This document shows, in pieces, positions 52,262 through 63,646 of a stretch of DNA of 64,000 nucleotides (position 1 is the first letter of the stretch; each line of letters begins with the position of its first letter). A program made the translations under genes and the position numbers. The stretch comes from Ctena decussata (Eukaryota > Mollusca > Bivalvia > Lucinida > Lucinidae): contig OZ022502.1 of assembly GCA_963989385.1 (NCBI GenBank), positions 10,245,001 through 10,309,000 on the forward strand. The letters run 5' to 3'. The notes under the pieces were generated by a model. The model did no database searches, was not told the DNA's origin, and saw nothing but the letters and a program-made list of their open reading frames with translations.

Positions 52262-54544
52262 TTAACCCTTAAAGCGCCAAATATTAAAATCGTTGAATTG
52301 GCAAACAGTGTAGATCCAGATGAGGTGGCTCATAATGCTTGCCCTCTAGTGTTCGAATTATCAATAATAATATCGCTTGGACGAAACATTTTTTGAAATT
52401 CTGCAGACATAAATTTTGTCGTCTGCTTTTTGGCGCATTAAGGGTTAATTCTATGAATGCTGTTGAGGTAGCGAATAAAAACTACCACAGCGAGGCCATT
52501 CTAATGAGTGGCCACACACACACTTATTGATGGAAAAATGGTCATAATAACAGAGTTTCCCTGTAGAGGTATCTCTGTTTGGACATCCAAGCATTAAACA
52601 ATAACAAAAATATAATTTTAACCCTTGCAGTGTCAAATAAGCAGTTAACAAAATTGAGTCAACATGTTTCATCAATGCGATGTCATGTTTGGTATAATAG
52701 CACAATAGAGCATAGAGTAGCTATAGATAAGGTGGATCATGATGAGCCACGTCATAAGGTGGATCATGATGAGCCACGTCATTTGTATCTCATCTGCAAA
52801 ATCAACCGTTTTCATTTTTTGGTGCTTTTAGTGGTAAAATTTCTGACTCTTGTTATCTCAAACTATGATCTCTCAAAGTATCCTTTAACCCTTAAAGCGC
52901 CAAAAAGGAAAAATTGTTGAATTTGCTAACGGTGTAGATCCAGAAGAGGTGGCTCATCATGAGCCACCTTATATGGATCTACACTGTTTGCCCTATAGTC
53001 TTTGAATTCTCAATATGATATAGCTTGGACAAAACATTTTTTGAAATTTCTGCAGACGTAAATTTTGTTGTCTGCTTTTTGGTGCATTAAGGGTTAATAT
53101 ATATATATAAAAAAATAGTTTGGACATTGTTCCTATTTTTCTTTACATTACAATTCCTCTTATCTCAAACTACTGGTATCTCCAAGTAAATTTTGTAGCT
53201 ACAGATAAGGTGGCTCATTCAGAGTAAATTTTGGTTACCAGAAAACTTACTTGAAATATCAGTAGTTTGAGATGAACTCAATTCACTTTGAGATATTAAG
53301 ATGTACAACAGCTCTTTCCCATATAAACATAATAGCTGTGAGTAGCTTTTGTCCTTTGAGACTGGAGATAAGCAAACAGTGCAGACCCAATTCAGACGCC
53401 GCGGAATGCGGCATCTAATCAGGGTCTACAATGTTTGGCTACAGGAATTTTCATGTAAAATACAAGTAAAATGATAACGTCCATCATAAACCCCTAAAAC
53501 TAGAAATGGACTCCACCAAATGATAAGGATGGACAAGTCCACTGATCAAAAGAGCGTTAATGCCCACAAAATCATGATTTAACACTTTAATTCTCCCTTT
53601 CAGTGTCTGATTGTATTTCATACATCTTCATTCAACAGAATATTATTTAAGAAAATACTACACTTTAAATTTTTTCTACAGCTTATGTTTTCTTCACTTA
53701 ACTATTATTCTCTCACAGTGCATTCATGTCTAATTCTGCACTCCCAAGAACAAAATTCTTTTGCATAGATCATAATTCTGGGATAATTCTTTTATTTCTG
53801 AGTAAGGTGTATGCATACACCTCCAAGTCTTTCTGCCATTTTACTAAGGGGAACGATTCTTGAAGACTTCCTGTTTGCTTCCCTGGAGGATGTAGCCTTT
53901 CAAAATCAAGTCTACTCTTAGAGAAAAGAATTTGCTCCTAAGGAGCAAATTCTTTTCTTTAAGTGTTGACCCCAATTAAAAGAGGCAAACATAAAAATGG
54001 CAGAGTTACTTCCCCTAAAAGTATACCCATTCTCCTTTAGGATGTTCAAATAAGGGGGCACAACATATGGAGTCATGGATTGATGGAATTATGTCAGAAT
54101 TATTATTTCAGCTCATCCTTAATATATTCATTTATGAGAGCTATGTCATGCTTATTCTGCGCTATTTTTTTTCATACTGTGTCTATCTTCACCTATTCAA
54201 TTAATTCACAGCTTTAATCTTAATTCAACACATATTCCATTATTTCAGGGTTTACTATATCATAAATTCACCATTTATGCAAATATTTCTTGGTTTTAAG
54301 ATTGTAATGGACCATATATTCTGATATGTCTGAGACTAAATATTGTGAATTCAGTATTGTATATTCAGTTCCTAATCAGTTTTAATATCATATTCACCAT
54401 ATGTTCAGTTACTTCAGGGTTTTAATATTATTAATTCACTATGTTTCACCTCACATTCTATCATTCCTGGTGTTTTAACCTTTTTAACTCACTTTATATT
54501 TAATCGTTTTCACCTTCTTGATTTCAAATACTTGTAGGTTATAT
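52262..54544. repeat. 3' flank of the BEN-like gene: MITEs and AT-rich DNA
   Basis: CAAACAGTGT MITEs are at 52262-52450, 52885-53095 and 53369-53446. AAGGTGGATCATGATGAGCC is present twice in tandem (52730-52780). An ATATCTCAAA MITE lies at 52840-53300 (wrapping the second CAAACAGTGT copy) and a GAATTTGCTCC foldback at 53800-54040. From 54100 to 54540 AT-rich DNA with recurring TTCAGGGTTT and ATTCACCAT words probably includes the 3' UTR of the gene; no poly(A) site is assigned. Confidence 0.45.
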
Positions 54545-57500
54545 TTACACTGAGCTACAATCATTCATCAACCAGAATCTCTGAATCTGTGGAACTCTGT
54601 GCTTCAAAAGTACTTTCACAGAAGCTTTAACGTAGGGCAAACATTTCTTTCTCCAAATGGTCTCATCAAATTCTTTAGGAAACTGTTTCCGGATACACCT
54701 ACGAATGGCAGCCATTTTAGACCTTGGCAAACAGTTCATGTTATTGTACAACATCACAGCCCTTTCAAGTTTTCCAAGACTAATGATTCTGAACACAAGA
54801 TCTCTGGCTAAAACTGCTGGCGAGGATTTTCTGCAGTTTTCAACAACCCAGTCTTTGACATCACCTTTGTGGTCGAGAGCATTACTGAACATATCATTTA
54901 GGAGATCTGTCTTCTGCATCAGAGCTTGTAGATAACTAGGAGAGATCCAGCCGGAGATGGTGTATGGCTTAAGGTTCTGCATTCTGCTGCACACTGAGGA
55001 TTCATATGAGAATGGAGATACTTGACGGTGGGGTTGCCACAAGTTCTGGTTGAAGTTCAAGGTTGTTGCTGCTGTTCCTTCTGCTGAGTGTCCCAGTGGC
55101 TGGACATCTGGGCTATCTTCTAGTGACATTCTGGGGTAGTTCTGTTGAAACTGTGGCACAGAGTCTGTCTGAGCTGAGGTGTAATTTGGCTGTGAGGATC
55201 CAGAATATACTGATCCAACACTGGGAACATTCTCAGTCTGGCTTCTCATATTAGTCAGAACAACATCATTATACAGGAGTGTCTGCCTTTGCTTCAGCTG
55301 TTTACTTAGTCTCTCTTGAACAAAGTTGGTGACATGGTCAAACAGTGAAAAGGTTTTTGTCTGATGCTGTTCTTTATGTGAAACAGTATGATGACAGGCG
55401 GCTGGTCTTGCCTGACTGGAGCCTTCACTTGTGTTTGGAACTTGGCTGGCATGACTATAGGATGATAATTGAGCATGTACTTGCTGACTAGAACTGTTTG
55501 GAACTTGGATGGTATGTTGATAGGATAATACTGGGACATGTACTTGCTGACTAGAACTCTTTGGAACTTGACTAGTTTGTTGGAAGGTAGATACAGAAGC
55601 TTTAAATTGCTGACTGGCACTCTGAACCATGGCTGAAACTTGACTCTCGTACTGGAAGACTGATGCTGGAGTATTCACCCTCTGACTAGAACTCTGATAT
55701 CTGTTCTGATGCTGACTTGTCTGTTGGTAGCTTGACATGGGAGCATTCACTTGCTGACTTGATGGAACTATGTTCTGACTGGCTAGTTGGTAAGTTGATA
55801 CAGGGGCATTAACTCTGACAACAGCTGTAACTGGTCTATTCTCCCGAACATATCCACTGATTCTTGAGTTCTCTGAAGATATTGGAGTGCTGGTCTGCAA
55901 AGGCTGCTGTCCAACAGTTGAAGATTTCTTAGAATGAGCTGTACTGGAACTTTTCATATACCTTCTTACATTATCTGCCCCTTCAGGTGTGATTCGGCTG
56001 TCAAGAATACCTGCGGTCTGGACTGTAGGAGCATCAACTTCAGGACCAGCGGTCTTCATATTAGCCAATGATTCCATAGCATACTGTTTCCAAAACACTG
56101 AACTCTTTCTTTCAGCGGTGATGGCAGGTTCAAAGCTGGCTCCAAAGAATACCTGGTCTGTTTGTTCAGCTGCACTCTTATGGCCTTCTGTCACTCTTGA
56201 TGATCCTGATGTGGCTGCTGGCTGGGAACTCTTAGGCTCATAAATCCTGCTCTGAAAGGTCTTAACTGAAGGGGCTGATGTAGCTGAGGGAGCTGGTTTG
56301 GCACCTTTAGGTTCATTAAGTTTCCTCTTAGAAGTCTGAACTAAAGGGGTTGATGTAACTGAGGGAGCTAGCTGAGCACTTTTAGGTTCATAAATTCTTC
56401 TTTGAAAGGTCTGAATAACAGGAGTTGATGTCGACGGACCAGCTGAAGCAGGAGCTTGATGTGAAGTATGTGGACACTGTGCGGAAGCTGCCGCAGAAGG
56501 GGTGGACACATTTGTTGATAATGATAGTTGACCAGTAGCAGGAGTCTTCTTAGGGGACAGGATCAAAGCCAGCTTTCCTATACTGCTTGTTTTAGAGACG
56601 ATAGATGATGATTTACGCTTTGGCTTATCAGGTTTTCCCATCTCTGCTGATTTCAATTTCTTTTGATCAGGATGGCTCTCTTCTTGATTATGAACATCAT
56701 CGAACACAAGTTTTCTGGGTCTTTTCACTGATTTTCTGTTGGTAAGTACCTGAGGCTGTGGAGACTGGTCAAAGACTGGAGTTGGTGACCATAGCAACTG
56801 ACTGGTGCTAAGATATGACGGTGAAAACTGGCTCTCCGTCTCCGACTGATCAGAGTGGAGTACACTGTCACTGCTAGCTGGATTAACATTCTGGCTGGCT
56901 AAAGGCTGACTGACTGTGTCTTCTTGGCTTTGCCCACTTGTTGGAATGTTTTCTTTATCATGGTTTTCATAACATGTAAGGTCCATGGGAGTTTCTTCTG
57001 GTTCTCTGTCTGTGTTAGAAATTGTATCATGTGTGGGTAGTAAGACTAGAACTGGAATATCAACTGGAGTTGTTTCAGCTCCCATCCCTGCTTCGCCTAC
57101 ATGGTGCTGATTTTCTTGAACTGCTACTTTGGAGTGGCTGGATGACTTGCTTGTCACTGGTTTATTAGGACTTGTCTTCTTCAACATCTCTATACTGGCT
57201 GGATGAGGCGATAATATCGGAGGTTTAAGACTGCTCACTGGAGAAATCAGGTCCGGCATACCATCACTAGCAGTGTCATCTTCTGACATTGAATCAGACA
57301 AGTTCTGACTGTGTGGCATATTCAAGTCTTCCAGTACTGGTGGATGTGGGGACAGTGTCGGTGGCTGAAGTCCATCCTTGATTATTGCTGGATACAGAGG
57401 TGGTGGATCATCTCCAGAACTGTCCAGGTCAGCTGAATCTGCAGAGCAGTCCAGGTCAGGTGATGCTGTAGAGCTGTGGGGGTAAGGTGTTACTGAAACT

Positions 57501-59188
57501 TCTTTCTGTGTTCCGGCCTTCTTATGTTTAGCTGTTTCCTGGCTCTTATCAGCAGCTGTAGAATCTGTCAGTGCCACTGAGGTATCATCTCCTAGTACAC
57601 CAGTCACCACTTCTGATATAGCTCTTTTAACTGTTGAGTTGTCCAACACTGAACTGTCTATACCTGAGCTGTTACTAACTGCTGATGACACGTCTACAGA
57701 AAGTCCATTCAAAGAATCATTACATGAGGGTATTTCTACGGGTTCTTCCATAGTCACTTCAGACATTAAAAAGGACTCATCATCTTCCCTTTTTCTTTCT
57801 TCAACTGAACTGTTACCAGCCTTTGTGGTTGAGTCTAGGCTACCTTCATCTGGTGGGGGAGAAAAAAATTGACTATACACAGCAGGGTTCAAAGACATGA
57901 GAGAGCGTTTCTTTCCTGTGTGTTTCTTCTTTGGTGTCAGGCTTTCCAGAACTTCAGGTGATGAGTCTGCTGCTATGGGATCTGGAAACAGTCTTCTGAA
58001 TGATTTCTTGCCCCATTTTCCATGACTCTCTTCTTCTGTCACATCTAGATGTTTATTTAACTTTGAGCTTTTACCAGATAGAGGTGTTTTTGACTTAGCG
58101 ACCTGAACAGTTTTGGTGTAGTCTTGTAAAACTTCCTTAGGTGATTTTGGTGTTCCAGGCATGGCTTTCTTGTTTGGCGTCATCTTGTTTGGTGTACTGC
58201 ATGACTGGTTGCTCACTGCATCATTTTTGTGTTCTGACTGTGGAAACGCCTCTGAAGCATCCGCTGGTAACTGAGCAGTTTCTTGATCAGTTGTTGAGTC
58301 TGGCTGAGCCACCACTTCAAGGTTCTTCACTGCTGCGGATGTTTCTTGGCTAACATTCTTAGGTTCCATAGTCTTGACTTTTGCCTTCACAGTAAAGTCT
58401 TCCCAAAACAAAGCAAGTTTCTTCACATTGTTCTTTGGTACAGGTACTTCATTACTGGCCTCTGCCACAGGAGCCACACTCACAACAAGCTTTTCATTTG
58501 ATTTTGAGGTTGACTTATCAGAAAGAACAGGATTTTCATTATTGGCATTTGAATAACACAGCTTTGACTTCACAATATCTAACCCAGACTTATCACTTAT
58601 GGTAGTTACTTTAGTACTGGCCTCAGGAACTGGAGCAATTTCTAACACTAGCTTTTCTTTCAATTTTCTCTTAACTGCAGCTGTCTTAGCACTACTAACA
58701 GGCATTTCTATACCGGCCTTCACAAGTGGGGCTATTTTGATCACTAGCTTTTCCTTTGACACTTTGTTTATCACAGGCCTGTCACAACTCACAGATGCTT
58801 TACTTTGACTGTTTATGTCTGATTTACTCTTCTTTTCTTGGAACTCAGAATTACTTGTCGCCACTAACTCTCTTGACATTTCTTCGGTGTCAGAAGTATC
58901 TTGATAAGCTTCATCTCTTTGGTCTCTGTCTTCATCAGTATCATAGGCGAGGACATTAGTCATCTGTTTTGGACCTAGTCTCATCATCTTCACATAAGGA
59001 TTGAACTCATCTTTGGGACTTCTTTGCTTTCTCTTTTGAGTTTGTCTCTTATCTTTGTTGATCATTGAAGAGGGAGTTATACTGGCTTCTAGTAAACGTT
59101 TCTTGCCCTGTCTGGTGATTCTCTCAACCATACCATCTTGTCTGTCATTTAACAGGGATTCTCCCGTCACAAAGAATTCTTCAGCCAT
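54545..59188 (-). CDS. large low-complexity protein with C-terminal BEN-like domain
   Basis: This is a single-exon coding region of 1547 residues; the stop TAA is at 54547-54545. The start ATG at 59188 lies in a good context (ACCAAGATGGC), 25 bp inside an exon whose acceptor (GTTTCAG) is at 59214, so a separate 5' UTR exon is expected. The frame stays open further upstream, but that part falls in a repeat. Residues 1-170 are acidic/basic with KR-rich NLS-like stretches. Three EKLV-x-x-x-AP repeats lie around 150-260, PPxLSPHP repeats around 630-710, three repeats with RRIYEPKSAQ-like words around 940-1040, and Gln/Ser-rich SSQQVxxxxSxYQ repeats around 1170-1310. Residues about 1454-1531 (LARDLVF...AIRRCIRKQFP...W) fit the helical pattern of a BEN domain, a DNA/protein-binding module of chromatin regulators. 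A nuclear role is inferred. No closer identity is recognised; another helical fold is possible. Confidence 0.75.
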   Translation of the reverse strand: MAEEFFVTGESLLNDRQDGMVERITRQGKKRLLEASITPSSMINKDKRQTQKRKQRSPKDEFNPYVKMMRLGPKQMTNVLAYDTDEDRDQRDEAYQDTSDTEEMSRELVATSNSEFQEKKSKSDINSQSKASVSCDRPVINKVSKEKLVIKIAPLVKAGIEMPVSSAKTAAVKRKLKEKLVLEIAPVPEASTKVTTISDKSGLDIVKSKLCYSNANNENPVLSDKSTSKSNEKLVVSVAPVAEASNEVPVPKNNVKKLALFWEDFTVKAKVKTMEPKNVSQETSAAVKNLEVVAQPDSTTDQETAQLPADASEAFPQSEHKNDAVSNQSCSTPNKMTPNKKAMPGTPKSPKEVLQDYTKTVQVAKSKTPLSGKSSKLNKHLDVTEEESHGKWGKKSFRRLFPDPIAADSSPEVLESLTPKKKHTGKKRSLMSLNPAVYSQFFSPPPDEGSLDSTTKAGNSSVEERKREDDESFLMSEVTMEEPVEIPSCNDSLNGLSVDVSSAVSNSSGIDSSVLDNSTVKRAISEVVTGVLGDDTSVALTDSTAADKSQETAKHKKAGTQKEVSVTPYPHSSTASPDLDCSADSADLDSSGDDPPPLYPAIIKDGLQPPTLSPHPPVLEDLNMPHSQNLSDSMSEDDTASDGMPDLISPVSSLKPPILSPHPASIEMLKKTSPNKPVTSKSSSHSKVAVQENQHHVGEAGMGAETTPVDIPVLVLLPTHDTISNTDREPEETPMDLTCYENHDKENIPTSGQSQEDTVSQPLASQNVNPASSDSVLHSDQSETESQFSPSYLSTSQLLWSPTPVFDQSPQPQVLTNRKSVKRPRKLVFDDVHNQEESHPDQKKLKSAEMGKPDKPKRKSSSIVSKTSSIGKLALILSPKKTPATGQLSLSTNVSTPSAAASAQCPHTSHQAPASAGPSTSTPVIQTFQRRIYEPKSAQLAPSVTSTPLVQTSKRKLNEPKGAKPAPSATSAPSVKTFQSRIYEPKSSQPAATSGSSRVTEGHKSAAEQTDQVFFGASFEPAITAERKSSVFWKQYAMESLANMKTAGPEVDAPTVQTAGILDSRITPEGADNVRRYMKSSSTAHSKKSSTVGQQPLQTSTPISSENSRISGYVRENRPVTAVVRVNAPVSTYQLASQNIVPSSQQVNAPMSSYQQTSQHQNRYQSSSQRVNTPASVFQYESQVSAMVQSASQQFKASVSTFQQTSQVPKSSSQQVHVPVLSYQHTIQVPNSSSQQVHAQLSSYSHASQVPNTSEGSSQARPAACHHTVSHKEQHQTKTFSLFDHVTNFVQERLSKQLKQRQTLLYNDVVLTNMRSQTENVPSVGSVYSGSSQPNYTSAQTDSVPQFQQNYPRMSLEDSPDVQPLGHSAEGTAATTLNFNQNLWQPHRQVSPFSYESSVCSRMQNLKPYTISGWISPSYLQALMQKTDLLNDMFSNALDHKGDVKDWVVENCRKSSPAVLARDLVFRIISLGKLERAVMLYNNMNCLPRSKMAAIRRCIRKQFPKEFDETIWRKKCLPYVKASVKVLLKHRVPQIQRFWLMNDCSSV

Positions 59189-59213
59189 CTTGGTGGAGAA
59201 TTGCTGCAGTCTT
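59189..59213 (-). other. 5' UTR part of the BEN-like gene exon and splice acceptor
   Basis: The minus strand reads TTGTGTCGTTTCAG before AAGACTGCAGC at 59213, a good acceptor 25 bp before the ATG. The upstream open frame beyond it belongs to a MITE (59260-59490). Confidence 0.6.
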
Positions 59214-59259
59214 CTGAAACGACACAAAGAATGGATGCTGAATATATAGCTTTTAAGGT

Positions 59260-60639
59260 GTACAGATACAGAACCATGTTTATCCACCATGTTTACAAAG
59301 GAAGATAAACTCTGGGTCTTCCTGTTTGCTTTCCTGCACAATGTAGGCCTTCACAGATGGGGTCAACTCTTAAGGAAAGAATTTGCTCCTACAGGAGCAA
59401 ATTCTTTCCTTTAAAAATTGACCCTTTTGAGATAGGAGACAGAAATGAAAATGGCAGAGCTGCTTCCCCTAAAGTGCAACCACTGGCCTAAAGGCTAACA
59501 AGCCAATGATATGCACCAAGAACAACTGAGCCGCAACACGACAAAACCAACAAAGTGACATGTGTGCCCCAGCGAAGGCTTAGATCAGCCTGGGCAGCCG
59601 CTCAGTCTGGTCACAACTGTCACTGTGCCCTTAAAGGGTAACTAAGTTTCAAAGCTAGCTCCATGCGGACAGCAGTCTGTGATCAGACTGGGCGGATGCC
59701 TAGGCTGATCTGAGTCTTTGCTGAGCGCACTTTGTTGGGTCTGTCGTGTTGCAGCTCATTACTGTACTTGCCCAGCTTTAACTTTAAATGTTGAATTTGC
59801 AAACAGTGTAGGTACAGATGAGGCATCTAATTTACTGAGCTACCTTGTCTGGATTTACACTGTTTGCCCTCTTGTCTGTGAATTCTCAATATGAAAATGC
59901 TCGGACACAACATTTTTTACATTTTGCAGACATAAATTTTGGGTCTGCTTGTAAATACAAAGTAGCTCCCTGTGACCTCATTTCACTACAAAAATTCTGT
60001 AAAGGGATATAATTCAATTAACTATATAAGAAATTTACTCAAAAGTAAATACAGGTCAACTACATCTTTGACATAAACTGAATGCAAAAAAAATATCATG
60101 ACCCTAGCTCTAGTGGTTCTTTAGTTATTTTGGTCACCAGATTGATAGCGACAAAAGTGCCTAGGTTGAAGCACCAAAAATATCTAAGACTTACAGATAA
60201 TTTTGTCAAAACTTTTACGAAATTTGTTCAAAAGCTAATCAGGTCAGCCTGAAGTGTAACCTTGAAATATAGATGCTATAGATGCTATTCTGACAAAACT
60301 TAATGTGCATCACCAGGTATTAGTTTTACAAATTCAGTATAAGTTTCATGAAGTTCCGTTCATTGGTTACTTAGATGTGGTTACTTAAATTGATTAAAGA
60401 TCTGTAACACATGCACTACTCCTGCCATTATGATAAAACTTGCATCAAATGCATCACCGTGTTATCATGATATTTATCATATGACGTTGCACCCTAGAGT
60501 GTAATAAAGCCATGCATTAAACACGATAATCCACTAGTGGACTAAATATGCAAATTACGTTATAACGTTATTGTGCCGTATATCCTCAGGGCAAAATCAT
60601 GACCTTCTAGTGCAAAACTTGCTAATACAAGAAAATCGG
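59260..60639. repeat. upstream of the BEN-like gene: MITEs and unassigned DNA
   Basis: A GAATTTGCTCC foldback (59260-59490, hairpin at 59376-59418), a TGAGCCGTGACACG palindrome (59526-59758) and a CAAACAGTGT MITE (59780-59960). From 59960 to 60639 text such as GACAAAACTTAATGTGCATC recurs loosely at 61770 and 62035, suggesting further repeat units. Confidence 0.5.
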
Positions 60640-61460
60640 TGAAACCGATGGATGCTCCCCGAAGGCTTGGAATAGGAGAAAGGGTATCCTGGTGAAGGAG
60701 CGATTTTCTGAGTAAATTAAATACCATTTAAAATGGAAAAAAATAATTCTCTTCAATACTTTTAAAGCAATGCTCTGGGATACAGTTATGGTTCTTCTGC
60801 TCATTACTTCTTGTCATTGCCCTGAATTATCAATGTGAATTTTCATTCCTGTTCTCTTAAAAATATGTACAGAGATACACTCCAGACAAGCTAAATAACT
60901 GAAAAAATTAAGAAGGCAGCTAACTCCGTAATTACTAAAGGTAGGGTTATAGTTCTTAAGCTCTGCACTTCCTTTCATTACCCTCTATCAATGTGTGAAA
61001 TTTCATTTAGTTTCCTTCAATACTTCCTAAGATATGCTCCATACAAGCAAAATAAGGCAAAAATTATGAAGGGAGCTAACTCTGTAATTACTTATGACAG
61101 GGTTATCATTCTTGTGTTCTGCACTTTCATTCATTGCCCTCTATTAGTGTGTGAAGTTTCATTAAGGCAGCTAACTTCATAATATCAATGTGTGAAGTTT
61201 CATTTAGTTCCCTTTTACACTTTCAGAGATATACTCCGGACAAGCAAAATATTGAAAAAATTGGAAAGGGAGCTAACTTTGTAAGAACTTGTGGCATGGT
61301 TAATGTTCTTGTGCACTGCACTTCCCCTACTTGCCCTCTATCAATTGTTTAAGTTTCAAGTAGTTCCCTCTTATACTTTCAGCAATATACTCCGGACAAA
61401 AGTGTGACAGACAGATGGACAAAGCGCAACAATATGCTAACCCTTGGGGGAGCATAAAAA
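60640..61460 (+). mobile_element. pearl-like element 5
   Basis: It starts near GGATGCTCCCCGAAGG and ends GGGGGAGCATAAAAATG after a GACAGACAGATGGAC stretch (61405-61420). Three to four ~150-bp units contain GGGAGCTAACTCTGTAATTA, GCACTTCC.TTCATTGCCCTC and TACTCCGGACAAGCAAAAT. Confidence 0.6.
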
Positions 61461-62117
61461 TGCGAGTTTAGTGCCAGTGATAAATAGAATCTTACATTCA
61501 TGCTCTTGTATTACTGAAGTAATTAAACTCATTGTGGAAAACTGATAAGATGCTCGGCATAGCCTCGCATTTTATCCTTTTCCGCTATTCTTAATAAATT
61601 CAATAATACATGAGCACTCATGTAAGATATAATTGTTTTAAGTTTTATGACACATTCTCTTCACTTAGTTATGCCTCCAGATGGATGGATTGAAAGGTGG
61701 ACAGATGGGAGAGACTGGAGTTTCAAGGGCATATCAAGGGCAATAATTCAAGCACTACAGATGCCATTCTGACAAAACTTGATAAGCATCAATGGGTTAA
61801 GATAGTTTTAAGTTTCATGAAATTCTGTTTAGTGGTTTGATACTAAGTCTGCAGATGGAAGAACAGAAACATGGACTGAGGAAGGACTGACAGACAGACA
61901 TGGAGAAAATCATATCCCTCTATTGAAGTCTCAAGAAATTCTGTTCATTGGTCACTTAGTTAAGGCTCAATCTGTTGATTCAAGGGCAACTACTCCTGCA
62001 TTACTGGGCAAAAACTCCTGCATTACTGAAGTCTTTCTGACAAAACCTGCAGTGTTGCCTTATGCTGAGACATAAGTTTTATGAAACTCTGCATATACAT
62101 TACTTAGTTACGGCTAA
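61461..62117. repeat. degenerate repeat units
   Basis: Loosely repeated GACAAAACTTGATAAGCATC, AAGTTTCATGAAATTCTG and ACAGACAGACATGGA words suggest a decayed pearl-like core. No gene. Confidence 0.4.
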
Positions 62118-62933
62118 ATGAGCCACAACATGAACAAAGTGGCATGTGTGCACAGCAAAAGTTCAGATTAGTCTGGGCATCTGCCCAGTCTGATCAGAGT
62201 CTTTGCTGTCCGCATAGAGCTAGCTTAGACCCTTAACTACCCCTTAATTGCACAGCGAAGACACTGATCAGACTCGGAAGATGCCTAGGAAGGGGGGGCG
62301 GGGGGTGTCTATAAGGCCCTTTTTCTGCCCACGAGCAGAATGTCTTATTTTCAACTGATGATTAGCCTATAGTGTCCGCCATACTGAATCAATAGAGGTA
62401 AAGCTCCGTAAGCGCTACTTTTGGAATAATGGGGTTATTAAAGTGGGTGGGGTAAATCAGCATGAACCAGGGTCGTCATATTATAAGCTATATTTCTCAT
62501 TCAAATTTAATGGCATTCATAAATACCTTAAAATAGTTAAAGCAATGTCTTTGGTGACATCTTTTCTCAAATTCTACCTTTTAAAGTAAAATCTTATGTC
62601 TGCAGAATTTCTTTTAGAGACACTGTCAATTTTCATTAATTTTGGTACTTTGAATTCAATATATTCGACCATATCTCTAGAACCAATGGTCGACTTCTTA
62701 CCAAACTAAGATAGATATTATCTCCAATCAGAAACAGTAAGCACAACTTCAACGATTTGAAAGTAACAGAATGGACATGATTTCTATACTAACAAGACCT
62801 GTCACCAGACAGGATAGCTTGCCTGAACCTGCGCTTGTCCATCGTCAAGTGCTAGTATTTGTTTCTTAGCAGTGGGGATGGTGCTGAATAAAATTTCCGA
62901 CATATCTATCATCATACTAAATACAGTAGAACT
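62118..62933. repeat. partial palindromic MITE and unassigned DNA
   Basis: A TGAGCC-family MITE broken at a G-rich tract (62293-62308). A pearl-like start AACAAGACCTGTCACC lies at 62795. GGGGATGGTGCTGAATAAAATTTC near 62875 recurs at about 63750 (GGGGATGTGGTTGAATAAAA). Confidence 0.45.
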
Positions 62934-63100
62934 TCATTGGCTCGAACAGGCTTGGGACCATGAATATTAGTTCCAGCCAAGGGTAGTTCTAGCCATCCAG
63001 TGTTAGTTTCCATATAAAGTGACCTCTAGGGACCAATAAAAGAGTTCTAGCCAGGCAGGGTGAACGAGCCATCAGGGTTCGAGCCATTGAAGTTCTACTG
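62934..63100. mobile_element. pogo-like MITE with TA duplication
   Basis: Ends CAGTAGAACTTCATTGGCTC and (reverse) CAGTAGAACTTCAATGGCTC, with TA on each side (62932-62933, 63101-63102). 167 bp. Confidence 0.7.
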
Positions 63101-63370
63101 TATAATTCAAATCCATCCAAGGATTTAGAAGCTATAAGATTTCAAAGACTTTGACATTCACTGTAACAAAAAAATTTCTCAAAAAAAGTATGTGATCTTG
63201 ATGATGATGATGATGTAAAATTTAACAACGCGTCAACCCGCTGGGTCATTTGCCTCATGAAGGTTGCATATTACTTAAAATATAAACAGAACTGAAAGGT
63301 ATGGCACTTTATAAAACTAACTTTGCATTATTAACATGGAAGTAATACATGGTAAAAATGTAGAAAAGGT

Positions 63371-63646
63371 TTATATTTTGTTGAAAAGGTTAATATATTT
63401 TAAAAAGGATAAGATACTGTCAACAGGTACATCTTGAAACAGTTGCGTCAAGTTATTAGCTCGGAAATATTTATTTCTGTTTTGTGAAAAGTCAACACAG
63501 TCAAGAAGAATATGTTTAACTGTTAAGAGCTGGTTACAAACTATACAGAAAGGCTGTTCTTCATGATTTAGTAAGTACGAATGGGTAATTCTTGTATGGC
63601 CTATGCGTAGTCGAGCATTTACAATTTCTACGCATAGGCCATACAA
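63371..63646 (-). pseudogene. non-LTR retrotransposon 3' remnant (Cys/His tail)
   Basis: A 91-codon fragment: ARLRIGHTRITHSYLLNHEE, then CIVCNQLLTVKHILLDC. GHTRxTHSYLL and C-x2-C...H-x4-C is the typical end of Jockey/CR1/I-type ORF2. The N-terminal few residues arise from the loop of the palindrome at 63508-63730, so the fragment is cut there. The 3' side keeps a stop. Different family from the element at 6919-11800. Confidence 0.75.

Noticed and set aside
59189..59341. N-terminal 51-residue extension of the BEN-like protein
   Set aside because: It crosses a good splice acceptor at 59214 and runs into a GAATTTGCTCC MITE; the ATG at 59188 has better context.
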